Positions 47,456 to 57,700 of a stretch of 64,000 bases of DNA are shown in pieces. Origin of the DNA: Amoebophrya sp. A120 (lineage: Eukaryota > Sar > Dinophyceae > Syndiniales > Amoebophryaceae); assembly GCA_905178155.1 (NCBI GenBank), contig CAJINV010000014.1, positions 2,358,247-2,422,246 on the forward strand. Direction: 5' to 3'. The position numbers and the translations under genes are program-made. Position 1 is the first letter of the stretch. Every line of letters begins with the position of its first letter. The notes beneath the pieces were generated by a model, which saw only the letters and a program-made list of their open reading frames with translations, had not been told where the DNA came from and searched no databases.

Positions 47456-48380
47456 TCTGATTGATATGCGGTTCTGGTCTACTCCTACTGATGGTTTGAC
47501 TATAAAAACTTGTTGTTCATCAATACGTTTTATTTTCTCTAATTGTTGAAGCTGCTTCACTTCTTGCAGGCTACCTCCTATATTCTTGTTTCTTCCTTTC
47601 AATGTCGCACTGTAGCCTCGAAAATACTGAGAGGACAGAATGAGAAAGCCAAAGGGAAGCTGCAGGTAACTGTTCGTTGTTCGATATGAACTTTGGCCCT
47701 GGAATCTTCCAAAACAAGATCGTAATTCTTCCCCAAAAACTTACCACAAATGACCGATCACTCATCGAATTTCAGGAACAAAAATCCGGAGTCAAAAAGT
47801 GAATCGCACCTCCTGCTTCAAGACAGGAGGGATCTTCGCTGAACAACAGCAAAAGCTAAACCTAAAACCCTTATAATCGCACATAAACTGAAATTGGGAT
47901 AATTGTAATTCCGAGTGGAATTATGGAACGCTTCGGCACTTCGGAACACAAAAGCCGGTTCTTCGGCGAGCGTGGTCGCGCAAACTACACAGGAAGAAAT
48001 TGACTCGCTCACCCTCTGTGTGAGCAGCTGTGTCAAATCGACATCTTCTTCGCAGCTGCCTCTACTTTGACGCCACTATCGAGATAATTTTGTGGAAGAG
48101 TCGAAGAAGTTCGAGCGCTTTTGAAGATCGTGCTCATGTTTAAAAAGTCGTAAGGCGAGTGGTCAGGATGGAAAAGCAACAATGTGACTACGGAAGTTCG
48201 TGTACAAGCGCAAGCTCTAGCTCCTCGCCAAAGGCAAAGACGAAGACGACCACCATGAATTGTCATTATATAATGCCCTTTAGCATCTACTTACAACAAT
48301 TCTTGAAGAGTCTTCTTGTCGCTGCAGGAGAACATCCGGACGGCATCAAATTGCTTTCCATTCTTGAAGAAGCAGCTTCT
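47456..48380. other. Intergenic; possible small-gene exons
   Basis: Minus-strand frames at 48033-48266 (internal start MSTIFKSARTSSTLPQNYLD), 47818-48036 and 47571-47765 could be exons of one small gene, but I found no consistent in-frame join. It must also carry the glutaredoxin 5' region. Confidence 0.3.
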
Positions 48381-51300
48381 TTATCCGTCAATTCCTAGCA
48401 CCCATTCAAACGGTTCTGGGGGTTCCGGCTCCGGGTCTTCGATTTTCTTACTTGGCTCCACAAACTCTTCGGCTTCGTTGGGATTCCGATCCTCCAGCAG
48501 CAAAAAGCCAGACTGTCGGTCGTTCTGCAAAATCGGCACGTACCGGACCGGCTTCATCTCCGTTGCGGGCTTCGCTTCCTTTCCATCCTTTAATTCTGTG
48601 CTTGTTTCCACCTTCGCAGCGCCTTCCTCTTTCTCCTTGTCTTTACTTTCGGAATCTCCCAACGGGACTGTAGTTGTTGCTGGGACCGCTGGCGCCGCGG
48701 GTACCTCGACGGGAATCAGGCCGGTTAGTGTGAATTTGATATACTTCTCCTGAATCGGGATGACCCGCGATGGGTTGTGTAACGGCATGCAGCTCGGCAG
48801 CGCCTTTTTCTTCTTCTCCCCCTCCTTTTCCTTGCTCTCGCCGTCCTTCGCTTGTTTGCCGCTGGTGTCTTTGCCATCGGTAGCTCCTGCTTTTGCCTTT
48901 TTACTTCCAGCACCACCCTCTTCATCCACCTCCATTTTGTCGGCGTCCTCGAACTTCTTTGCGAACGCCGCCACTTTTTCGTCCTGTCCCTTCGACGGGA
49001 TTTTCTTCTCCCCCGCGGCACCGGCAGCGGTGGGTGTTTTACCGTCCTTCTTCTCCTCCCCCTCTTTCGGCAACAGACTCTCCGGGCTGTCCTTGGCGGT
49101 TGGCGTCTTGCTGCTGGTGCGCTCCATGCCGGCCTTCCCGCCCGTTTTTTTCGCGGCCGTGGACAGAACCGCCTTGGTTTTCGTCACTTCCTCGGCCTTC
49201 TTGGACTCTTCCGGCATCGGGTAGTCGAAGAGATTGTTCTTAATTTTCGATCCGTACCCTGTCACGTCGGAGTGGAACGAAAAGTGTTTCGGCATCTTGA
49301 GGTCTTTGTTCAACCCGATCACGGCCGTGGGCACGAAGGAAAGGGACAAGCCGTGGATTATCCTGTGCAAAAGTATCGCACTCGTATAAATGCAGGTCTT
49401 GCATGACAGATCTGCTTTTTTAGCTTGTTCTGCATGACAAATTTAATTTTTCTTTCCGGAAAAATTTGTCATGCGTTTTGTACTAGTACCATACTTTTGC
49501 AGTGCATATGGATCAGCGGGTACCAATACCACATCTGCGTGAACAGCAAAAACCCGACCGCTGCGCCCTGTCTCACTGCGCCAGACTTGGAGAAAAAGGA
49601 AGCGCACACGTTGCGCCCGCCTGTGGTGGATTTTCTTAGCTGATAAAACCTAATTGAAGCATGCGCAGTGCCGTTGGCTATAAAACGCAGCCCCGTCAGG
49701 AGGTATTATAGATGAAACCAATGCAAATACTAGGGATCAGTTGTTCTGTAGTTCCTGAACTACAACACAACCTGGCCCTTGACAAAGAAAGCCACAACGC
49801 AGGATATAGATTTTGTTAATATTATGCAAGATGAAAACAAGTGTAACAAGCTTCTTTGGCCAGATGCAAGATGAAAACAATAAAGTTGTACCCGCGTCCA
49901 TGATTCCCTGAGCCAGCAGTGCTCCAAACCTGGTGGCCACGTCCTCGTGCTTTTCCCCGATGCACTTCATCACTTCACTTCGAAACTTCTCCGCGTTGTC
50001 GGTGACGGACTGCATGTACAGCAGCGACATGGCGACGTAGGCTCCCTTATGGATTGCAAAAATGTCTGGGTCTGGAACAAAGCAACTTGTCATGCTAGAT
50101 CTGAATCATGTGAAAATCTGTGTTGCATGATTACCAAAAGTAGCTGTCCACTTTTGACCTAATCGAGAGGCAGTTTCTCGCGCAGGATAGGCATGATAGA
50201 ACTAACACAGAATCTGTCATGCTATGTCCTACATGCCAGACCTCATGGGTCATGCAAAATATGCATGACAAACCTGGCAATCTTCCAGACCCAGATATTT
50301 TTACAGTTGATATCCCTGCCGCACAAAGTCCGTGTTGTCCGCCAACAGGGGGCGTAAGATGTCCTCGCAGTCCGCGTTCGCGCTGCCCGCGTTCGAGTAT
50401 TGTGAGGAAAAGTCTCCCCCCCCCCATATCGAAAAGGAAACTTGTGATGCTGATCTGTGACCACAAATCAGCTCTGTCTTGCGTACAAGGTAAACGGCAC
50501 CCATGTGGCGCATTGTACAGCGAGTCTGTCATGCGTTTTCGCCTATGTGGGACTTGTTTCTCATGTTTAGCTCCTAGCCGGACGCGTAGCCAAATGAGCG
50601 TAGAATATGCCGCCAAGCTCTTGCTACAATACTAATTTCATTTGTGTACACAAATCCAGCAACTTTTGAATATGGGGCGGGGGCTTTTTCACTTTGATAT
50701 CGAGATCCCGAGAGTGAGGGCCGCGGCGTAGCGGACGTGTGGGTTGTAGCTAGTGGCGAGCAGTTTCACCATCTGCGGCACGCGTGTGGGCACGTTGCAC
50801 ATCACAAACGCCAAGCCCAGCACCGCCGCCCGCCGCACGTCGTCATTCACGTCGGACACTGCCAGGTGCAGCAGCTTCTGAATCGACCGGCTCGAGGCCG
50901 TGCCGCAGTAGGCCATGGCGATCACGAAGCACCCGCCGTACCGCAGGATCGGGTCCTTCTCGAGGAGCAGCTGTTCCGCGAGCGAGTCGGCGGACTCCTC
51001 CTTCTGAAACATGATCAGGGCCAAACTGACCGCGCACCCGCGGATGATCTTCTCGTGCTGGGTGTCCTGCGCGTACTGGAGAAGTTCCTTGATTTCCTTC
51101 TCCGAGGCGGAACCGCACATAACCTGTTTTATTTTTAGCACAAGCAACTAGTACCAGGGTAGAAAAAATAAAAAATGATCGTGCTGCACGACATATCTTC
51201 AAACGTTTATACGTTTTTCGCTTTCTACTCGTGATACTAGATGGAGTAAGGCTGCCTTCTGGTTCGCCATCGTATGAATCATACAGCCTCAACAAACTAC

Positions 51301-54300
51301 AGTGTAGTTTGTGCGGATGTGTAACACGGCGTGTAACACGGCGTGTTACACGGCGTCACAACGTCTCACGAGGAAACAACCCTCGCGATTCAGCATGCAT
51401 GATATATAGTAATGGTTTTGATTTAGTACTAGCCAATAGAAGTTCACCACTATCACATACCAGTCCCATCCCGTACGCTGCGGCTTCCCCGGTGATGGCC
51501 TGGTCGGTGTACAGTGCCTGTTTCATTTCCTCCACCAGAACTGGGTTGTGCGTGCCCATGGAACTCAACCCCAGTCCCAGGCACGCCCCGTGCCGCAAGA
51601 TCTCGCTGTGCTGGCCCTGCTTCAACTGCTTCAGCAGGTACTCCTCAACCTCTTTATCGTAGTAGTTCCCGTGCACCAAGCCCATGGCAAACAGCGCACC
51701 GCCCTCCGCATACGACCCGCTGGTCTGCTGTCCGCCCTGCGCGTCCTCCCGGGGGAGGTAGGCGGCGAGGATGTTTTTGGACTCCTTAATGTGGCCGCGG
51801 TGGACGACGCCGAGGGAAGCGGTGGTAGAGAACTTTGCCCACATCACCGCTCGGGACATCCAGTCCAGGTTTTGCCGAAGATAAATGTCGCTGGACGTGC
51901 CGGCCTGGAGAAGTGGTTTAGATTTGGGTTTATGATTGGAACTCCAACTCCTAGTTCTTACAACGTCTACTTGCATATTAGTCTAGTACTTTTGCTTTTG
52001 CTCGGTGTCAAAACAAAGTCATGAGATGACGACACACTTGAAATGCACTCATCACCCAGCATGATTATGATACGATACCTGCATAAACGCGTGCATGAAC
52101 ATGTGTCCGGTGTGGAGAATTGCGTTTTTCTGGTCGCAGGCCTTCTTTGCCTTGTCGAGAATGAGTAAATCGGTCCGGTTGTTTTTGAACAGGAAGGAGA
52201 GGTTCAATTCCAGCTTTTTCAAGCCGGAGAGGATGCCGAGCAAAAGGTCAAACTCCTTGTCTAGCTGCTCGTTGTAGTCCGGGAGGCCCGCGTCGTCGCT
52301 GATAGCCTGCATTTCCACCTCTCCGCCGGCCGGAGCTGTTTTGGTGATAATGATTATTGTTCCTACTTTGTGGCTTTTTTATTGCCGACAATCATGCACA
52401 AGAAATGCGGGGAAGCAGAAAGGTTACTCAAGCAACTCCTTCACGAATTGCTTCATCATGTTGACAATGATACGTTTTCTACTTAAAACTACTCAAAGCG
52501 GATTTTCTAGCTTGAGGAGAGAAATATATCCTGTTTATGGAGTTCTGCATGGCAAATAAAATACCAATATTTTGCCATTCCGAATCCGTGTTACCTGGCT
52601 CTCCGCCCTCTGCCGCTAGAGCAGCAGCAGCTGCAGCTGCTTCTACAACCGGCTCGACGACCTTCTTTTTCCCCACAATTTTGTCCTTGTCCGCCTTCAG
52701 TGCCTGGACCAAATCGCGGCAAAACTGCTGATTTTCGTTCTCCACGATGTCAAACGCCAGCTGAAACACGAGCAGCAAGTTCTTCGTGCTCTATGACAGT
52801 GCACAACTCCCCCTCCCCCTCATTTGTCATGCAAAATACCCAATCATCATCATCATCATGTAGTGGACACCCTCTCCCAGCGCCACAGGTCAAGGAGCAC
52901 CTCCCCGGGGGGTGGGCGAGGAAGCGCTTTCGGCAACCTCATCATACAAAAGCCGAGCGCTACCACGGCAAGTCGCCCCAAGAAAAGTGCCAACCAGTCG
53001 GGAGCTACCCACCACACCTGATCAGTACAGCCCGGCCAGCTAGCCGAGCGCGACCTTTTGTCTCTTGGCACTGTTTGCATGACAAGCTCTGGTAGCCCAA
53101 ATAGCACTACACTCCGGTTCATATTTGTCATGCAAAACCGGCATTCTTGCTGATGCTTGTATTACCGTTCATGCTATACAAATGAGGGGGAGGGGGAGTT
53201 GTGCACTGTCATATGCTGTCTTCCGACTCTACTTGCGGTTCTTTCTCCCCACTGTCCACGTCCATTTTGTCTCCTGATGAAGCTGTTGTAGTCGCCGCTC
53301 CTCCAAGCGTAATCTCGCGCTTCAACAGCATGGTCAGCAGATCCTTCGAGCTGGTAACGTCGTTTGCGAAGCAATAGCACTGCAAAAGCTTCGTGATGAA
53401 CTTCAGCTTTATATTCGAGGATCCGGCTGTGCTGGAAGTAGACGTGCTGCTCTTCGCGTTGGAGTTCAGACCCTGTTTCTTGTAGATGTCGATCAGCAGC
53501 TTCACCAGCTGCATGCGGAACTCCCGACTGCCGATCGCCGGGTTGCGCAGTATGAACTGCAAAAGTATCGCACTCCCACTCGTATAAATGCATTACAAGT
53601 TTCTTCAGCATGAGAAATGAAATTTGTAATGGGGATTTGCCTTAAGAAAAAGATTTGCAATGCATGATTGCAATACGAGTACGATACTTTTGCACAGGAT
53701 ACGCAGGTTCCTCTGGCAGTAGTCAATCATCTGAAAGAGGAAGGGCGAGGACGTGACAAAATCCTCAACTTTGTCCAACCTCTTGCATTCGATCGCAATG
53801 CCCAGGCCGTGGTACCTGAAAGAATGGCTTCATTCGTCGTGCTCTACTTCCAGATCGATGACGTCATCCCACTTTTATCTAAGTAATTATGCGAAGAAAA
53901 CAGGTACATTTTCGTCTACTTCAACGTCGATATTGAAAAACGCGAAAGCACTCGCCTCGATGAGCATGAGCACGACATGATGTCGTATCAAATTTCTAAA
54001 AAATAAAGCTCTACCACTCCTGGTCCTTTTTACACCGCGCGAACATGCGTTCCACAATGTCGAGCAGCCGGCTGTCCAGGGCGGGAAGGTCGGTTTTTCC
54101 GTTGTCCATCTCCTGCTTGTAGACGATGTACTTGTCAATGCACTTCGTCACCATTTTTTCCACGTACTCCGTCCGGTCGGTCAACTTGAAAAACTCTTCC
54201 GCACCGAGAGCGTATTCCAGGGCAATGTCGTAAAGCTCCAAGTGGTAGTTCACTTTGGAAAGGACCTGTCATTTTTTCGTTTGTAGAACCAGTTGATGGG

Positions 54301-54682
54301 AGGTATTGGTTCATCTAAAGGTGGCCTGTTCCTGGTCTCGCAAGCGAACCATATTGGATGGTTGAATCGCGGCACTTTAGTTGGTTGTAGTTGCAGAATT
54401 TCAATTCTGCATGGCAGGATCTAACAGACTTCTCGTCGTACTAACCGCATCAAAAAACTATTGTACCAAGCAAGCCCGCTTTTTCCCGCTGAAGCTTTCA
54501 TCTTCCGCGAGCAATTCTATCACTTCCAGATTATCCGCCAACTCGGGCCAAAACTGGTCCACCACACTGTCAAGCTGGACCAGCGCTTCCGCTTTCAGCA
54601 CGTTGTCCTGCTCTTCTAGCTGGGCGAGGACACCCCCCGCGGAGGTGATGGTGCGGGGGAGGGACACCGCCACGGAAACCAT
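48381..54682 (-). CDS. PSMD1: 26S proteasome regulatory subunit Rpn2 / PSMD1
   Basis: Largest non-ATPase scaffold of the 19S base. Twelve exons: 54467-54682, 54015-54265, 53702-53815, about 53219-53550, 52595-52791, 52079-52335, 51461-51904, about 50705-51123, about 50318-50397, 49892-50047, 49509-about 49635, 48381-49358. About 1186 residues against roughly 950 in animals; the extra length is a Lys/Glu-rich stretch in the last exon. Family landmarks: LGAEEFFKLTDRTEYVE; NNRTDLLILDKAK; WAKFSTTASLGVVHRGH; the PC repeats (RHGACLGLGLSSMGT, TGEAAAYGMGLV, DPILRYGGCFVIAMAYCGT, DVNDDVRRAAVLGLAFV, SYNPHVRYAAALTLGI); FVRQGAYVAM; TAVIGLNKDLKMPK; and the terminal EPEPPEPFEW. Five introners interrupt it. 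The relatives' residue order confirms their exact removal, for example VRQG-AYV across D4 and PLIH-GLSLSF across B5. Confidence 0.95.
49359..49508. mobile_element. Introner family B, copy B5
   Basis: 150 bases; left end TATCCTGTGCAAAAGTATCG, right end ATACTTTTGCAGTGCATA. Duplication TGGAT at 49354-49358 and 49509-49513. Splicing gives WYWYPLIHGLSLSF, matching the animal WFPLSHFLSLAY context. Confidence 0.94.
50048..50312. mobile_element. Introner family D, copy D4
   Basis: 265 bases; left end TATGGATTGCAAAAATGTCT, right end TTTTTACAGTTGATA. Duplication TCCCT at 50043-50047 and 50313-50317. Splicing gives TDFVRQGAYVAM, the counterpart of VNYVRQGALIAS in animal PSMD1. Confidence 0.95.
50398..50699. 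mobile_element. Introner family F, copy F1
   Basis: 302 bases; left end TATTGTGAGGAAAAGTCTCC, right end reverse complemented TATCAAAGTGAAAAAGCCCC. Duplication TCGAG at 50393-50397 and 50700-50704. Splicing gives LTLGISNAGSANAD in the PC-repeat region. Confidence 0.94.
52792..53213. mobile_element. Introner family G, copy G1 (composite)
   Basis: 422 bases, the longest. Ends TATGACAGTGCACAACTCCC are exact inverted repeats for about 35 bases, continuing CCCTCCCCCTCATTTG. Flanks TGCTC (52787-52791) and TGCTG (53214-53218) match at 4 of 5. The right interior (about 53070-53140) resembles the family C interior. Splicing gives VESEDSTKNLLLVFQ in frame. Confidence 0.9.
53551..53701. mobile_element. 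Introner family B, copy B6
   Basis: 151 bases; left end TATGAACTGCAAAAGTATCG, right end ATACTTTTGCACAGGATA. Duplication CGCAG at 53546-53550 and 53702-53706. Splicing gives CQRNLRNPAIGS in frame. Confidence 0.94.
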
Positions 54683-55559
54683 CTTTGATTTTTGGAGGAA
54701 ATTGCTCCTGTCGCCAATGTGTATAGGTTTTTGATGTTTCTCGTCTTACATAATTCAAACGGTTCTACTGCTCACGGTGGCTACAAGTCGAATCGCTTTC
54801 ATCTTCGAAAGAAAAACTAAAACATGGTCTATGTGTTCGTGCCGCCAAGTCGTGGTCAAAAAGCGAAGTATTTCTAGTGTTTGTTGTTTTTTTTTTTTTG
54901 TCGCTGTTGGTAAAGGAATAAAGGAACAAGGACGCGAGTCGTTGAGATAATTCAGATTTAGGAAGACGACATAGGAAGTTGTTACAACAATGGCAATGAT
55001 TTTGAACTTCGGCGCTTGGTGCTTGTCGTTAACGGATGAATCGCGCGAGCTTCAAAAGGAAAACCAGACAAATCATAGCGGTGTGGAGATTAAAGAAGGA
55101 AGTGACCGTAATGGTAATGATGCAAATGTGTTGTAAATAGAAAAGAGAGAGGAACTGAGTGCTGCACCACAACGGGTTACTCATCTGTCTTCTAGGATCC
55201 TCTGTGAAATCAAGTTGAACATCTTTCTGTTGCTTCTCGTTGCAGCTAGTACTGCAGATTCGTATAAAAGACACTTCTAATGTGACTAGACTACATTGGA
55301 TTGCGTCTCCAGTAGCACAGGCAAGCGACTGCACTTGTGGTCATAGCCTTGATGCTCAGCTTCGTATGTGATTTCTCTATGCCAGTGTTTTTCTTTGCGC
55401 GCAACTAAATAAAACCATCTGCAGATGTGTTTTTATCATGCTGTCGTGATCCACGCCAGAAGGTCGGCTTCCATTTTCGTGGCAGAAACACGCTCTCTGC
55501 TGCATCTCCATCTGGCGGCATAGCAATTATTGATAGTCATATCTACAATTTTATCGCAA
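54683..55559. other. Intergenic 5' flank of the proteasome gene
   Basis: AT-rich with a poly-T run near 54885. A 101-codon minus-strand frame (55029-55334) has a hydrophobic end but no other support, so I do not call it. Confidence 0.4.
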
Positions 55560-55566
55560 GACTCCC

Positions 55567-55915
55567 GAATAGTTCAATTTCGTGAATAATTCAAATTGAA
55601 TAGTTCAATTTCGTGAATAGTTCAAATTGAATAGTTCAATTTCGTGAATAATTCAAATTGAATAGTTCAATTTCGTGAATAGTTCAAATTGAATAGTTCA
55701 ACTTCGTGAATAATTCAAATTGAATAGTTCAATTTCGTGAATAGTTCAAATTGAATAGTTCAATTTCGTGAATAGTTCAAATTGAATAGTTCAATTTCGT
55801 GAATAGTTCAAATTGAATAGTTCAACTTCGTGAATAGTTCAAATTGAATAGTTCAACTTCGTGAATAGTTCAACTTGAATAATTCAACTTCATGAATAAT
55901 TCAAATTGAATAAAT
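55567..55915. repeat. 31-base tandem array, about 11 copies
   Basis: Unit of two half-units: AATAGTTCAATTTCGTG (17) and AATAGTTCAAATTG (14). Copies differ by single changes (AATAATTC, AACTTCGTG). It decays at the right into related TTCAA-rich sequence. A satellite-like intergenic array without coding potential. Confidence 0.9.
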
Positions 55916-56172
55916 CAATTTCAAGTCAAATCTCAATCTGATTCACAATCCAAATCTTAATTCTTCACCTCGATCTCAAATCTTAAGAAATCTTAAATCG
56001 ATCTCAGATGATCTATCAAATCTTATCCCAATCTCAAATCTTATTTCAATCTTATATCTTAAAAAATCTTAATTATCAAATCTTATCTCAATCTCAAATC
56101 TTAAAACATCTTAAACACATCGCAGGTCATCTATCGAATCTCAAGCTCAAATCTTAGATATCAGATCTCAAT
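55916..56172. repeat. Low-complexity AATCTCAAATCTTA tract
   Basis: Irregular repeats of CAAATCTTA, TCTCAATCTCAAATC and similar strings. Strongly strand-asymmetric (few G on the plus strand). It leads directly into the duplicated segment, whose first bases belong to the same tract. Confidence 0.7.
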
Positions 56173-56422
56173 CTCAAATCTTAAAATACGGGTGGAGGGG
56201 GGGCGGGGGGGGGCGTGGGCCCCCCGCACTAAGAAAATCATAACGCGACAACCTGTTTGAAGACTGAATACTCCTGCCAAGAATTTTTTTTTTTGATCTT
56301 TGTTGTTTTTCAATGAAGATGTTACGAATGATCCTCTTGATGCAAGAAGTCCAAACCTGTATTTGTATACCGCCCAGGGAGGCGGAGACTTCACACAACA
56401 ACAAAAGTAGATAAACCGCAGA
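56173..56422. repeat. Duplicated segment, intact copy
   Basis: About 250 bases found again at 56523-56643 plus 57108-57236. It starts with TCTTAAAATACGGGTGGAGG, includes a G-run/C-run stem (GGGGGGGCG and GGGCCCCCCG), an 11-T run at 56284-56294, and ends near AACCGCAGA. The two copies differ by very few bases (GACTGAATACT against GACTGAGTACT). Confidence 0.85.
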
Positions 56423-56522
56423 CCAATCGAGTTTCTTCATAGTAGAAACTTACTTCGAGCCGACCCGCAAACATTGCGACTACCTGCACGATGAATAAAG
56501 ATTACGGGTGGGAGGGGGGCCT

Positions 56523-57236
56523 CTCAAATCTTAAAATACGGGTGGAGGGGGGGCGGGGGGGGGCGTGGGCCCCCCGCACTAAGAAAATCATAACGCGACA
56601 ACCTGTTTGAAGACTGAGTACTCCTGCCAAGAATTTTTTTTTTAGGCCAGCGCCGCCCCCGGCGGGGCACTGCCTATCTCGGTGCTAATTTCCAAACGGT
56701 CAAAGCCCATGCGCACCAAGGCGACCCGAGTGGCCGCCAAGCCAGGGAAGCAAAGAAAAAAACAAAAAAAGGAAAACCAAAACGCGCAGGGCCAACAGCC
56801 CAGGCCCCCCGCGCACAGAGGCAGCGCGCCTATTTTTTTGCCTATTTCTCGCCTAATTCCGGGGCTTTTGGTTTTCGCAGCGAAAAAAAAAAGTCGCCAA
56901 AATTAGCCAAGAAACAGGCAAACACAGGCGGGGAATCAGGCAAAAAATAGACAGGAAATTAGACAAAGAAATAGACAAAAAATTAGACAAGAAATTAGAC
57001 AGGGAATTAGCAGGAAAATAGGCAGAAAAACAAACACGGCAACCGTAGGAAAAATAGCACCGAAATAGGCCCGGAATTGCCAGGGCTGGCGCCGCCCAAT
57101 TTTTTTTGATCTTTGTTGTTTTTCAATGAAGATGTTACGAATGATCCTCTTGATGCAAGAAGTCCAAACCTGTATTTGTATACCGCCCAGGGAGGCGGAG
57201 ACTTCACACAACAACAAAAGTAGATAAACCGCAGAC
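56523..57236. repeat. Duplicated segment, copy split by an insertion
   Basis: Left part 56523-56643 and right part 57108-57236 together equal the intact copy at 56173-56422. The break lies in the poly-T run, and AATTTTTTTT is present on both sides of the inserted DNA, as expected for a target duplication. Confidence 0.85.
56644..57097. mobile_element. GC-rich insertion of about 454 bases
   Basis: Interrupts the second copy of the duplicated segment. It begins AGGCCAGCGCCGCCCCC and ends GGGCTGGCGCCGCCC, with an A-rich middle containing repeats of AAATTAGACAA (56935-57015). No open frame of note, so it would be non-autonomous. Unlike the introners it lacks TA ends and a 5-base duplication. Confidence 0.65.
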
Positions 57237-57240
57237 TATC

Positions 57241-57700
57241 TCTTTCTGTTTCGACGATGGAAGCTGGACACGTCAAGAATAAAGGCAAATATAAGAACAT
57301 CCGAGGCCCGTGGCCCGCCCCCCGCCCCCTCCCTCCCGCGCTCCATCACCTTCCGCCGGTGCTTTTGCTTTCGTGATTCAAGTGGGGGACTTTATTGTTT
57401 ATACGAAAAATCTCATCCGTTCCCTCGACTTTATGTGATTTTCATCTTTCACACAACTTCAGACGTTTCCTGGAGCGCGTTCACCTTGATACCTTCAATT
57501 CACTATTTCTGTCACAACGATTCCCCATCAAAAAGGTATATGTCAGGACGTATCGACGAAAACCCGGCCTTAATTTCATGCCTACGTGTTACTTCAAAAT
57601 TATTTCAAAATTATGAACACAGGAAACTTGCGGCATGACAATCAACTAAAATGAAACGAAGGCACGGTCTTCAGGTCGATAAATCGAACATGTTGAAAGG
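57241..57700. other. Intergenic, nothing recognised
   Basis: A C-rich run near 57305-57345, otherwise AT-rich sequence without a supported gene. Confidence 0.4.

Noticed and set aside
26193-53701. Reading the many ORF breaks as pseudogenes or sequencing errors
   Set aside because: Each break coincides with an element having inverted ends and direct repeats, and removal restores frame and known family sequence in PSMD1.
1-53701. Introners as a CRISPR array or simple dispersed palindromes
   Set aside because: Spacing is irregular, units differ by family, the repeats are terminal and inverted, and they occur in protein-coding genes of a spliced eukaryotic genome.
48381-54682. Shared name Rpn2 suggesting duplication of the gene at 4577-8017
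   Set aside because: One is proteasome Rpn2/PSMD1, the other ribophorin II of oligosaccharyltransferase; their sequences and domains are unrelated.
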